A stretch of 64,000 nt of DNA from Clostridia bacterium (lineage in GTDB: Bacteria > Bacillota > Clostridia > TANB77 > CAG-465), in assembly GCA_900772475.1 (NCBI GenBank), contig CAAHEI010000105.1, positions 1 through 64,000 on the forward strand. Direction: 5' to 3'. Position 1 is the stretch's first letter, and each line of letters starts with the position of its first letter. The notes under the pieces were generated by a model. The model was not told the DNA's origin and ran no database searches. It saw only the letters and a list, made by a program, of their open reading frames with translations. Position numbers and translations under genes: made by a program. Positions 50,655 through 60,320 of the stretch are shown in pieces.

Positions 50655-53303
50655 ATGGCTGATTTAAGTATTAAGTTAAAAACTGAAGCGGATGCTCAAT
50701 CATTCGCAAAATCGGTAAATGATTTATCAAAAAAAGTCCCTCCCGTAAAGATAAAAATTTCATCATCTGTGGGTGATGGTATTGGCTCGTTAGAAAAAAA
50801 ACTTGGTCCATTGTCTTCTCGAATAGCGGATACCTATGAAAGATTGGCATCATTAAGAACCGAGGGTTCTTTAACTGAAAAATCTTTTTTTGACTTATCT
50901 GCTCAAGTAGATAATGTTAGAGAAAGTTTAGAAAAGGGAAATATATCGTTTGCAAAAGGTTCGTCTATCTTAGATAAAATAACAGATTCTGCCAATGGTA
51001 CAAAAACTGGATTTTTTAATTTGTCTCAAGGACTAATTGATGCTGCATCGAAATTTACTACATGGTATTTATTGGCTGGAGTTATTACTGGCATAATAAA
51101 TGCGCTAAAACAAATGGTAGCAGAAGTTATTTCTTTAGATGCTGCAATGGTTGAATTAAATAAAGTATTCGATGCTAGTAATATAGAACTCAATAGAGTA
51201 AAAGATAGAGCATTTGAATTAGCCGATGGACTAGGCACTACTGGTAAGGCAGTAATTGAGGCGACAACTGAATTTAAACGAATGGGTTATACCATTAACG
51301 AATCTTTAGATTTAGCTAAAGTTGCAACAACAATGACAAATGTTGCGGAAGGGATAACGGACACTGGTGAGGCAGCGAATATATTAACTTCAATCCTAAA
51401 AGGTACTGGCGTTTCATCGGAATATGCCATGTCATTATTGGATAGGCTCAATGAAGTTTCAAATAATAATGCAATAAGTTTTGATGCTTTAGCAAATATG
51501 TTGCAGTCAACTGCTTCTACAATGAATATTCTTGGGAATAACACCGACGAAACAATTGGTATGTTGACGGGTGCCTATGCAGTTATTCAAGATGAGCGTG
51601 TTGGAAAAGCGCTTACGACTATCGGTCTAAGAATTTCGGGATTAAATGAAGATTTAGAAACTGAAGCAGGGCTTGCAAATGATGTATCTAAATCGTTGCA
51701 AAAATATGCAGGAATAAATGTTTTTGATGAACAAACAGGCCAAATAAAAAGCACATACGAGATAATGAAAGAACTATCTACAGTATGGGATGACTTAAAT
51801 AAAAATGAACAGGCGGTGTTATTGAATAAACTTGCTGGTAAAAATAGGGCAGACGTTGCGGCTGCGCTATTGGCAAACTGGGAAAATGTCGATGAGGCAA
51901 TTGAAGACGCTGCCAATAGTTTGGGGTCTGCAACAAAGGAGAACGAGAAACACTTAAATAGTATTAAAGGAAAACTTGAAGCTATAAAAAATCTCTTTCA
52001 GGAAACTGCAAAAGAAATGATACCCCAAGAAGTTATTAAATCCACATTGGATTTGGTAAAGGCATTGATGGAAGTTGTGAAACCTATTGGAACTGCAGTG
52101 GGTCTAATGATAAAGGCCAGCGGTATTTCACAGCAATTTAAGTCGCTTGCAAATGCACTTTCTCTTATTGGCAAGTATTTGCAAGGAATTTATAAATTTT
52201 GGCAGCCAGTTATAGATGTAATATATACTCTTCAGGAAAGCATATTTACTATAACAAATTCAATTAGCGACGAGTTATTTGAAGGATTAGAATTGTTAGC
52301 AAAAAAAATCATGGAATGGTTTGGTCCAGTTATCAATATATTTAATAAAGTAACAGGATGGATATCAAATACTACTTCTAAGGCTGTAGAGCGGATAAAA
52401 GGCTGGTTCGGAGAAGTTGATAAAGATGCCAAAGACCTTGCGGAAACTTTTAATAAGTCTGAAAAGGATGTAAATGATTATGACAAGGCATTATTCAATT
52501 TAAAAAAAACTTTGGGTGAACTAAGGGTTGAAAACGAAGAGACTTTAGAAAATTTAAAAAAACAAAATAAAGAAATTGAAAATCAAAAAGAACTTAATGA
52601 TAAATTGTTAGCAGTTGAAAAAGCCAGACAAGAATTAGCAGATGCTAAAAATAAAAGAGTTCGTGTATTTCGTGCTGGTATTGGCTTTACTTATGAATCT
52701 GATACATCTGAAGTGCAGGCTGCACAAGAAAATTTGCAATCTGCTATTGATGAATTAAGCGAGTTTAAATATGATTTGATACTTTCAAGGGCAGAAGAAT
52801 TTGTTGAAAAATTTGCTGAGATATTATCTGGTGATGATATGACTGAAGGTTGGCAAGAATTGTTTGATAATTTTGCTGATTTGATGGGCACAGAATTTGA
52901 ATATTTTATAACAAATGCTAAGGAATCGATAAAAGAATTTAATAAAACGGTGAAAGAAAACTCAGTACTTAAAGACCCAAAAGGGACAATTTCATTAAAC
53001 ACAGATGAGCATAATGCAAGTGGAGATATCAATTTTAAAGGTGGACCCACTTGGGTTGGTGAACACGGCCCGGAAATTGTAAATCTGCCACAGGGTAGTG
53101 AAATATTGAGCCATAATAAATCAATTAGGCTAACAAGTTTAGTAAACAATCCAAACAAATTTCTTACAGGATCCAGTAAAAATATAACATTACAGTTTAA
53201 CGGGCCTTTAGAGTTTCCTAATGTAACATCCGCAGAGGATGCAAGTGGGTTTATAGATGCTGTAGTATCTGTAGGAAATTCAAGAGTTCCAAAATATTCT
53301 TAA
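50655..53303 (+). CDS. Tape measure protein
   Basis: 882 aa. The PhageMin_Tail-type core (DAAMVELNKVFDASNIELNR, FELADGLGTTGKAVIEATTE, NILTSILKGTGVSSEYAMSL, DERVGKALTTIGLRISGLNE), a hydrophobic stretch near residues ~130-165 (FTTWYLLAGVITGIINAL), coiled coils to ~700, and the end motif GGPTWVGEHGPEIVNLPQGS. Sets tail length: 882 aa suggests a tail of ~130 nm at about 0.15 nm per residue. GGGGGA site. Confidence 0.93.
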   Translation: MADLSIKLKTEADAQSFAKSVNDLSKKVPPVKIKISSSVGDGIGSLEKKLGPLSSRIADTYERLASLRTEGSLTEKSFFDLSAQVDNVRESLEKGNISFAKGSSILDKITDSANGTKTGFFNLSQGLIDAASKFTTWYLLAGVITGIINALKQMVAEVISLDAAMVELNKVFDASNIELNRVKDRAFELADGLGTTGKAVIEATTEFKRMGYTINESLDLAKVATTMTNVAEGITDTGEAANILTSILKGTGVSSEYAMSLLDRLNEVSNNNAISFDALANMLQSTASTMNILGNNTDETIGMLTGAYAVIQDERVGKALTTIGLRISGLNEDLETEAGLANDVSKSLQKYAGINVFDEQTGQIKSTYEIMKELSTVWDDLNKNEQAVLLNKLAGKNRADVAAALLANWENVDEAIEDAANSLGSATKENEKHLNSIKGKLEAIKNLFQETAKEMIPQEVIKSTLDLVKALMEVVKPIGTAVGLMIKASGISQQFKSLANALSLIGKYLQGIYKFWQPVIDVIYTLQESIFTITNSISDELFEGLELLAKKIMEWFGPVINIFNKVTGWISNTTSKAVERIKGWFGEVDKDAKDLAETFNKSEKDVNDYDKALFNLKKTLGELRVENEETLENLKKQNKEIENQKELNDKLLAVEKARQELADAKNKRVRVFRAGIGFTYESDTSEVQAAQENLQSAIDELSEFKYDLILSRAEEFVEKFAEILSGDDMTEGWQELFDNFADLMGTEFEYFITNAKESIKEFNKTVKENSVLKDPKGTISLNTDEHNASGDINFKGGPTWVGEHGPEIVNLPQGSEILSHNKSIRLTSLVNNPNKFLTGSSKNITLQFNGPLEFPNVTSAEDASGFIDAVVSVGNSRVPKYS

Positions 53304-53415
53304 AAACAAAGCAGGTGAAATGCCTGCTATATGTCAGCAATAAGGCTAAACCTTTAAGATGACACATATTTGCATTTTTATGCACAAAATTTAATAAATA
53401 TACAAAGGTGGTATT
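53304..53415 (+). other. Structured intergenic element
   Basis: A GCAGG-TGAAATG-CCTGC hairpin directly after the tape-measure stop, followed by a long imperfect hairpin: ATATGTCA pairs with TGACACATAT around an inner AAGG/CCTT stem (53328-53370). No T-run follows, so not a clear terminator. Function unknown. Confidence 0.5.
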
Positions 53416-53709
53416 ATGGCAAGTTTAGATAGAGCATCTGGAATAAAAGTGGCAGAAGCTATAGAAAAAAGAATAAAACTTATTTCTAAAGACTTGTATA
53501 ATAATGCCCCATATACCATAATAAAAAATGGTATAGTTACAGCAATAAATGGTAAAAGATATACAGTGAGGATAAATAATGCGATATATACAAATATTTT
53601 TGCTATCAAGGGAATTGAATCAATTAGCACGGGAGATGTGGCGATTTGCATCATTCCCAATAATCAATATAGTAATATGTTTATATTGGGTGTTTTGGAC
53701 ATTGAGTAG
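53416..53709 (+). CDS. Baseplate OB-fold protein (DUF2577-like)
   Basis: 97 aa. NGIVTAINGKRYTVRINNAIYT, IFAIKGIESISTGDVAICII, NNQYSNMFILGVLDIE is the short beta-barrel pattern (spike/hub OB fold) found after tape-measure genes in phages. Likely part of the tail tip. AAAGGTGG site. Confidence 0.7.
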   Translation: MASLDRASGIKVAEAIEKRIKLISKDLYNNAPYTIIKNGIVTAINGKRYTVRINNAIYTNIFAIKGIESISTGDVAICIIPNNQYSNMFILGVLDIE

Positions 53710-53826
53710 ACGTCATAATTGGGCCAAATTTGGCAGAAATTAACTACATCGATAATTTATACTAGGAAACTAAAAACTCTTGTCTACGGGCCTAAAAACG
53801 ATTTAAAATTGATAATGGAGGAATAA
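53710..53826 (+). other. Structured intergenic element
   Basis: GTAGAC (~53706) can pair with GTCTAC (~53783). Inside are GCCAAATTTGGC (a perfect dyad) and TCGATAATTTATAC; GGGCC is repeated (53731 and ~53789), allowing a second pairing. It ends 10-20 bp before the TGGAGGA ribosome-binding site of the next gene. Unknown role. Confidence 0.4.
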
Positions 53827-55098
53827 ATGGCATTAACAAAACCTTTTATAAACACAATTTCAGCATTTGATGCTCAAAATGGCATTACAATTAACATAAA
53901 TGTCTTGGGTGGTGATGCAATTACTGCATATAGTTTTAATATAATGAAATCAGATGGTACGCTACTATTTGCTCCATCTCAAAAAATAAATGTAAACAAT
54001 GACATTGCAGACGGAACCATTAGGATATTTCCAATTACTATAAATAAAAATATGGGAATTGAAAATAATCAAAGTTATATGATTAAACCCATAACTTATA
54101 ATGATGAAAACCCAGATGGAGTGGTGGGACAGGCAACTAGTTTTACTTGTTATGTAACACCGTCGGTAAGTATTTATTATTATGATATAAAAAATGGGCA
54201 AGCAGGCTACTTTCCATTCGTAGACAATAGTGTTGTTGGAACCTCAACTCCTAATATAAAAATACAATTTAATCCAAATGATTTGAATAGTGTTGCAGAA
54301 CCAAATGTCGCAAATGTCTATGTGTATGGGGTTAATGGTAGTGCAAGAAATTTAATTTATTCTTCGGAAGATATATATAATTTCACATACGATATAAATA
54401 CTAATTTATATGAGATTTCGACCGATTTAGCAGATTTTACTATAAATATAAATGAAGATGGGAGCCCATCTACAGATAGACTATATAATAGTTTTGAAGT
54501 TGAGTGGGCGTTACGAACCATAGAAAACTTTCAGCCAACATTGCAAGGTTTAATAACTGGAATAAATTGCTATTATCCAATTCTATATAATTCACCTTAT
54601 TTGGTTATAAATAATTTATGTGAAGAAGGAAAAATAGAAATAAATAGCAGTTTGACAAGTTATGAAGGTACAAGTAATCCATATCCTCCAGTTTATATTG
54701 ATGATAAAGAGGCTGATTTAACACAGAATGGTTCATGGGTTCAATGGTCTAAATATTTTGTTTTAAAGCAACCTTATACATTTAGATTGTGGGGTAGGAA
54801 TTTTAACATAGGACAAATCGCAGATTTATCTTATTCATCCGATAGCAGTAGGCATATTATATTAAAATATAATCAAGAAGATATTTATGATGAAACAACT
54901 CAGACTATGACAAATTATACATTCATTTCGTTGGCTAGTGGACAAAGTAAAACAATAAATAATATTGAATATTTTTATCCTTATTATATTGAAAGTGAAA
55001 GAATTCTAACCAACACAATAACTGCAACAACAAAACTTTTTATAAATGTACAAGAACAAGGTGAATTGTTCGATATTTCTTTTAAAATTTTAAATTAA
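53827..55098 (+). CDS. Baseplate/tail-tip structural protein
   Basis: 423 aa, beta-rich, Asn/Tyr/Ile-rich: NGITININVLGGDAITAYSF, GVVGQATSFTCYVTPSVSIYY, YSSDSSRHIILKYNQEDIYD. Position after the hub OB-fold gene fits a distal tail or adhesion-device protein. No motif found. Confidence 0.65.
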   Translation: MALTKPFINTISAFDAQNGITININVLGGDAITAYSFNIMKSDGTLLFAPSQKINVNNDIADGTIRIFPITINKNMGIENNQSYMIKPITYNDENPDGVVGQATSFTCYVTPSVSIYYYDIKNGQAGYFPFVDNSVVGTSTPNIKIQFNPNDLNSVAEPNVANVYVYGVNGSARNLIYSSEDIYNFTYDINTNLYEISTDLADFTININEDGSPSTDRLYNSFEVEWALRTIENFQPTLQGLITGINCYYPILYNSPYLVINNLCEEGKIEINSSLTSYEGTSNPYPPVYIDDKEADLTQNGSWVQWSKYFVLKQPYTFRLWGRNFNIGQIADLSYSSDSSRHIILKYNQEDIYDETTQTMTNYTFISLASGQSKTINNIEYFYPYYIESERILTNTITATTKLFINVQEQGELFDISFKILN

Positions 55099-55113
55099 GG
55101 ATGGTAAAAAATT

Positions 55114-55641
55114 ATGGCGTTCCCAGACACGATTGATGCTTTTTTACAAGCACAAGACCCCCAGAATTCTCAAGATATACAAAATATAAACACTTATCAA
55201 TCTTTATTAAATGGCTCAAGCGAAAACCCAATTGGCGATGCCCATAATTATTTGATGGGTTTGTCAAATGGTATTCAAATGAGTTTAAATGCTGGCAGGT
55301 ATAATCAAGTAATAGATGCCATCGAAGCGATTGAAAGTTTTTATTTAGGTCTTAACGGCGTAAAAGAATATATTCAAAATAATGCAAGTGCTTTTACTAA
55401 TTATAAGCAATGGGGTAATTCTATAACTTATTCAATAGGTAATTTTGTTGGTCATAAGGGTTCTTGGTATAGTTGCATCCAACAAAATACAAATATAGAA
55501 CCAGGGGTTACTTCAAATTGGCAAAATTATTGGACTTTAATTTTACAACCCCAAACGGCAATAAAATATCCAATACAGGCAGAACAGCCAACTGGGCAAG
55601 TGGCTGGAGATTTATGGTTCCAAATAGTAAGTAGGTGGTGA
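55114..55641 (+). CDS. Tail protein with carbohydrate-binding module
   Basis: 175 aa. Helical N-terminal (MGLSNGIQMSLNAGRYNQVI); then YSIGNFVGHKGSWYSCIQQN...NWQNYW is a CBM5/12 (chitin-binding-like) pattern: x-Y-x-x-G-x-x-V-x-x-x-G-x-x-Y-x-C...W. It likely binds host glycan. AAGGATGG site. Confidence 0.7.
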   Translation: MAFPDTIDAFLQAQDPQNSQDIQNINTYQSLLNGSSENPIGDAHNYLMGLSNGIQMSLNAGRYNQVIDAIEAIESFYLGLNGVKEYIQNNASAFTNYKQWGNSITYSIGNFVGHKGSWYSCIQQNTNIEPGVTSNWQNYWTLILQPQTAIKYPIQAEQPTGQVAGDLWFQIVSRW

Positions 55642-55644
55642 AAA

Positions 55645-56571
55645 ATGTTTTTTCTATATGATACATTAAAAGACCAAAATTTAATGAATTTTACTGCGAA
55701 TTCAACTTTAGTAGATACGATAAAGATTGCTAATGGCATTTTTGACCATCTAAATTTATTAGAGCAAATAACAAATTCAACTACAATACCAACTGAATGG
55801 ACAGACCAAACTCTTTTAAATGTAACTTTTAATAATAGTATAAATGGTGGACAAATAAGTGAATTTATTGGGAATATTAGCAGATTAGATATTCAAAGGA
55901 AAGAATTCGGGACCAATGAGTGGATAACTATTCAAAGTTTATATAAGGATAACATCGGGCACATTAGCACTGAATTTACAATGTATGATACATATGAAAA
56001 AAATAATACATTATACACCTATCAAATTGTCCCAGTAGATGCTCAAGGGAATCAAGGAACAGCAATACAACAAGATGTTTTAAGTGTTTTTAATGATGCT
56101 TATATTGCTGATGCTAATAATATCTATAAGATTACTTATGAATATAATCTTGGTTCAATACAAAAAAATCAAACCAATGCGATTTATACTCCATATGGGG
56201 CAAAATATCCAACAATAGTATATAATTCAATAAATCGTTATGATAGTGGCTCTATTACCGCAATTTTGCTCGCACCTACAAGCCAAAACGAAACTATGGC
56301 ATATTTAGATAGAAATGCACAAGTAAAACTTGTAGAAGAATTTAATACATGGTTAGCAAATGGCAAAGCAAAAATTTTAAAAGATTTTAATGGAAATCTA
56401 AAAGTTATTACGATAATAAATCCTGTTTCCAATAATTATTATAAAGAATTGGGGAATGGACTTGCTAGCACTTCATTCAATTTTGTAGAAGTTGGAGATT
56501 TTTCGCAACAATATTTAGACAAACTTGGAATGACTAATAAATTTAATATAATGACAAAAACAAATCAATAA
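55645..56571 (+). CDS. Tail/baseplate protein
   Basis: 308 aa. The middle is a fibronectin-III-like beta domain (SRLDIQRKEFGTNEWITIQS, NNTLYTYQIVPVDAQGNQGT), the C-terminal part VVYNSINRYDSGSITAILLAPT and KVITIINPVSNNYYKELGNG. It starts 3 bp after the preceding stop. Part of the adhesion device. Confidence 0.65.
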   Translation: MFFLYDTLKDQNLMNFTANSTLVDTIKIANGIFDHLNLLEQITNSTTIPTEWTDQTLLNVTFNNSINGGQISEFIGNISRLDIQRKEFGTNEWITIQSLYKDNIGHISTEFTMYDTYEKNNTLYTYQIVPVDAQGNQGTAIQQDVLSVFNDAYIADANNIYKITYEYNLGSIQKNQTNAIYTPYGAKYPTIVYNSINRYDSGSITAILLAPTSQNETMAYLDRNAQVKLVEEFNTWLANGKAKILKDFNGNLKVITIINPVSNNYYKELGNGLASTSFNFVEVGDFSQQYLDKLGMTNKFNIMTKTNQ

Positions 56572-56592
56572 AATAATTAAGGGGGGATGTTT

Positions 56593-58920
56593 ATGTATTT
56601 AACTCAAGAGCAGATTGATGTATTAAAACAAACTCTCCGAAATAAAAGATTAAAAATAGAGTTGCTTGATTCTAATATGCGAACGATTGATAGCATCGAG
56701 GGACATGCAATAGGTGGTTCCATCACCGCCAATGCAAATAATGATATTCGAAGAACTGGGAATGTGCAAATGTCTATTCCTATTTCCCCACAAGCAACAA
56801 CACTTTTAGACCAACTGGATGGTTTTACTATTGAAATAGGTGGCAAAATTTGGCTGGATAAATATATAAAAATAAAAGTTGGAATAGAAAATATTTTATC
56901 TTCAACGAATGAAATAGTTTGGTATCCTTTAGGAGTGTTTTTAATAAATAAACCATCAAGGACCTTTTCAGCGACTGAATATAGTCTTTCTTTCGAATGT
57001 ATTGATTTAATGTCAAAACTAACTGGACAAAGACAAGGACAATTGACTGGCACAACAACTGTAATTGAAAAGGGACATTATGAAACAATAAATGGAAAAA
57101 AGGTTTATGTGAAAACAAAACTTGCTGATGCTTTGATTTCAACAATAACTGAATTGGGCGGCTTCTCTAAATATTCTATTTATCCTATACCAGGTGTATA
57201 TAAATATTTACCATATGATATAAAAGTTGGTGTTGGTTCAACCGTCTATGACATATTGAAGCAATTAATGCAAATAATATCAACTTGGCAAATGTATTTC
57301 GATTTGGATGGAACATTTATTGTAGAACCTATTCCTAGTGGTGAAAATGCAATTATTTATGATATTGATGACCAACAATATATTAGTAATACTTCAAGTG
57401 CTGATTTTGAAAATGTAAAAAATCAAATAGTTGTTTATGGTAGAGTAAATAATTTAAGTTATTATACAGAGAATGCTGAATCGAGTGCAAAATCAACAGT
57501 AAGTTTAAATTCAGGAATTTCTAATGTACAAATAAATATGGAAGTTTTTGAAACAAAAATAACATCAAAGGGCTCTTATAATTTTTTATATACAAATAAT
57601 AATTGGACATTTAATAGTGAAAATATATCCATAGGGGATTATGGAATAACTTATAATGGGACGCCAAATGAAAATGCTCAAATCACAGTTGCTTATGAAC
57701 CAGAACAAAATAATAATGTAGTTTATGATGGTAATACTTTGATTCTTAATTATACAACATTAAACGACCAAACTTTTACAATTTCCGGAGTAACTTTTGG
57801 GTTTATGAGTTTATCTAAACCAAACTCTCAACCATTTACAAAAGTACAACTTAAAGTTGGTGGAGAAATGATTTTAACTTCCGATTTGGTTAAATTTGAA
57901 AATACAACTAATTCTTTTGGTGTAGATTATAATACGACTCAAATCGAAGCAAATACTATATTACCAAATGATATTTATTTTGTAAGAATATATGATGGAA
58001 CTTTAACTAGCGAAAAATATGTAGATATTACTCAACCTATAACTTTTGAATTTATGGGTAAGCAAGCAGTTGCCTATAATTTAGTAAACGATAATAAAGA
58101 GAGTCCATTTTATATAAATAATAATATTGATGCGACAAATTATTATGGTGGCGAAGCAAAAACCCCTACGAATGCAAATTGGGGTGAGGGCTTCGAAATC
58201 ACTTTAAACAATGAAGAAACGATAACTAACCTAAATGTGGGCGATATTATTACTTTCATTGCTAATGCTCCTAATATTTATGCTCAAGGACAAAATTTTT
58301 CTTATGTAAATATTAATCAAGCAAACGGTACAAGTTTGGCGACAAATATTCCATTAGTACAAAATACTTGGGATACAAGTATAAGTCCAGCAAGTAGACC
58401 ATATTTGCAAGAGAACAAAATCGCAAATGATTATACTATTTGGAAATTAAGATATGAAATAATAAATAATGTTCCAAGTTTAACCTTAGTAGGTAGAAAT
58501 GAAAATGCAATCGTTAAAGTTTGTACTGGTGGAGAATATGATAATATCTATGCCGACCAACTCGCATATGAAAGATGTCTTTGGGAAATGTTTCAACATT
58601 CAAACTTGAATGATAATCTTTCTTTAGGCATAGTCCCAAATTATCTTGTTGATGTAAATTGTAAAATTGCATTTGACGATAATGATGCATTGCCTATTGG
58701 AATTTATGACACTCAACCTTACAATGTAAGAATTTCGCAAGAAAATCCAATAGTTTATCAACAATTCGTGACATCGCTGGGAAATGATTTTTATGTAAAA
58801 ACGGAAAATGTTGGATATTTTTTAACAAAACAATTAACTTATCCTTTAGGGATAAATTCTACACCACAAACAATTTCGGCTATCAGGATTTATGATAGTG
58901 GTAATCTTGTTGGTGAATAA
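56593..58920 (+). CDS. Baseplate hub/Tal-like tail protein
   Basis: 775 aa from the ATG at 56593 (the ATG at 56587 abuts the GGGGGG site). The N-terminal ~200 residues (LKIELLDSNMRTIDSIEGHA, GGKIWLDKYIKIKVGIENIL, YPLGVFLINKPSRTFSATEY) match the DUF5048-type hub domain at the tail tip. A long beta-rich body follows, ending YPLGINSTPQTISAIRIYDS. Likely forms the trimeric hub or receptor-contact protein. Confidence 0.75.
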   Translation: MYLTQEQIDVLKQTLRNKRLKIELLDSNMRTIDSIEGHAIGGSITANANNDIRRTGNVQMSIPISPQATTLLDQLDGFTIEIGGKIWLDKYIKIKVGIENILSSTNEIVWYPLGVFLINKPSRTFSATEYSLSFECIDLMSKLTGQRQGQLTGTTTVIEKGHYETINGKKVYVKTKLADALISTITELGGFSKYSIYPIPGVYKYLPYDIKVGVGSTVYDILKQLMQIISTWQMYFDLDGTFIVEPIPSGENAIIYDIDDQQYISNTSSADFENVKNQIVVYGRVNNLSYYTENAESSAKSTVSLNSGISNVQINMEVFETKITSKGSYNFLYTNNNWTFNSENISIGDYGITYNGTPNENAQITVAYEPEQNNNVVYDGNTLILNYTTLNDQTFTISGVTFGFMSLSKPNSQPFTKVQLKVGGEMILTSDLVKFENTTNSFGVDYNTTQIEANTILPNDIYFVRIYDGTLTSEKYVDITQPITFEFMGKQAVAYNLVNDNKESPFYINNNIDATNYYGGEAKTPTNANWGEGFEITLNNEETITNLNVGDIITFIANAPNIYAQGQNFSYVNINQANGTSLATNIPLVQNTWDTSISPASRPYLQENKIANDYTIWKLRYEIINNVPSLTLVGRNENAIVKVCTGGEYDNIYADQLAYERCLWEMFQHSNLNDNLSLGIVPNYLVDVNCKIAFDDNDALPIGIYDTQPYNVRISQENPIVYQQFVTSLGNDFYVKTENVGYFLTKQLTYPLGINSTPQTISAIRIYDSGNLVGE

Positions 58921-58946
58921 AATTTTATAAAAAAGGAAATAATATT

Positions 58947-59426
58947 ATGGCAGATATAATTGTGCAGCCAAAAGTCTTAGATAGTGATGGTGTGACTTAT
59001 GATAATTTATATTTTCATCCTTATATTCAAGTGGGAAGTTTTCATGTTTCTCCAAAATCTTCTACTGGTTTTTATGAAATAACTATAGAAAATGAAAATT
59101 ATTTTAGAGACGGAGATGTAGTTTCTCTACAATGGACAAGCAGCTTTTCAAGGCCAGTAGAAACAACATTCATGTATACTTCGCAAACAGAAGGGCTTCC
59201 CTTATATACAATTCCAGTTTCTTGTCCGACGTATAGTGCTGAGTTTACAAAGATTGATATACTCATACCAGAAATATTTGCTATAACATCCGATACGAAG
59301 AAGATAAGGGTTGCTTTAAAAGATGTTATGGGGATTCTTGGTTCAGACAATAAAATTGAATGGACTGTATATGATCCCACACAAACTATAACTTTTTCCT
59401 TAAACAAGATAAAGATATATAGATAA
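58947..59426 (+). CDS. Tail-tip hypothetical protein
   Basis: 159 aa, beta-rich (LDSDGVTYDNLYFHPYIQVG, FHVSPKSSTGFYEITIENEN). AAAAAAGGAA site. Context: adhesion module. Unknown. Confidence 0.65.
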   Translation: MADIIVQPKVLDSDGVTYDNLYFHPYIQVGSFHVSPKSSTGFYEITIENENYFRDGDVVSLQWTSSFSRPVETTFMYTSQTEGLPLYTIPVSCPTYSAEFTKIDILIPEIFAITSDTKKIRVALKDVMGILGSDNKIEWTVYDPTQTITFSLNKIKIYR

Positions 59427-59620
59427 GTAATCAAAAAAAACATTGATTTATTATTGAAATAAAAAGGAATGGTTAGAAGGATATAACCCAAATCTATAAG
59501 AGAATTTATCACTAATTCATTGTCAAATGACAATAGATTAAATAATTTCATAGATAGTAAAAAATCAAGCACTTTAGTGTTTGGTAGTTCATAAAAATGC
59601 GATTAAATTGAGGTGTATGT
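59427..59620 (+). other. Non-coding structured gap
   Basis: 194 bp without a gene. AATCTAT (~59495) pairs with ATAGATT (~59531); inside is ATTGTCAAATGACAAT (a perfect 7-bp hairpin); also GGTTAGAAGGATATAACC and CACTTTAGTG. Could be a remnant or RNA element; nothing recognised. Confidence 0.4.
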
Positions 59621-60286
59621 ATGTATGATAGGCGCAAGATGCAAGATTTAACATATTCTGAATATAAAAGCGGGATATTGGAACAATATAAGACATTGTG
59701 GGCAAATGGCAATTTTGCTGGTATCAATGAATTATTGCAAATAAATCAGTTAAAATATAAAATTTTTGATGCGTTTAATTGGAATAGGTTGATAAATTTA
59801 GTAAATGACCAAACAAATGCAGATTTATGGGATAACTCAAAAGAATATAAAACATATGATATTGTGTCTTATGATAATTATACTTGGGTGTCTAAACAAG
59901 ACGGTAACCAAAATCACATACCGCAATATGGAAGTTATTGGCAGCAAATCGAGTCTATTGAAAATACACAAACTGCTACTTATGATAGTTTGGTGGGAAA
60001 ATGGCAAAAAGATTATGGTGATTTAAAGAATATTGTAGACAATTTTGAGTATATTGGAGTTTGGGAAACTGGTCAAGAATATAAGTTGGGCAATTTGGTA
60101 AATACAGACTCTTATAATTCATATTTTTGTTTGCAAAATCATACGAGTTCGTCTGAGAATGAGCCACCAAATACTACATATTGGATTGAGTCAGAAACAA
60201 TGCTAGACCCAGTAGGTATTCAAGTTTCAGCAACCCCACCAACAAATCTAACGGTTGGTGATATATATTTTCAAATAGTAGGTTAG
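59621..60286 (+). CDS. Tail protein with two carbohydrate-binding modules
   Basis: 221 aa. KEYKTYDIVSYDNYTWVSKQ and QEYKLGNLVNTDSYNSYFCLQN are two copies of the CBM5/12-like pattern (each with the closing W: SYWQQIE, TYWIESE), and the end is TNLTVGDIYFQIVG as in the 55114 gene (AGDLWFQIVSRW). Glycan-binding tail appendage. GAGGTG site. Confidence 0.7.
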   Translation: MYDRRKMQDLTYSEYKSGILEQYKTLWANGNFAGINELLQINQLKYKIFDAFNWNRLINLVNDQTNADLWDNSKEYKTYDIVSYDNYTWVSKQDGNQNHIPQYGSYWQQIESIENTQTATYDSLVGKWQKDYGDLKNIVDNFEYIGVWETGQEYKLGNLVNTDSYNSYFCLQNHTSSSENEPPNTTYWIESETMLDPVGIQVSATPPTNLTVGDIYFQIVG

Positions 60287-60320
60287 AAAAAAAATAAAAA
60301 TTTTAAAGGAGATACTTCAA

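Noticed and set aside
53710..53800. A second hammerhead ribozyme (GGAAAC...GTC present)
   Set aside because: No CTGANGA core is found upstream, so the hammerhead fold cannot form.
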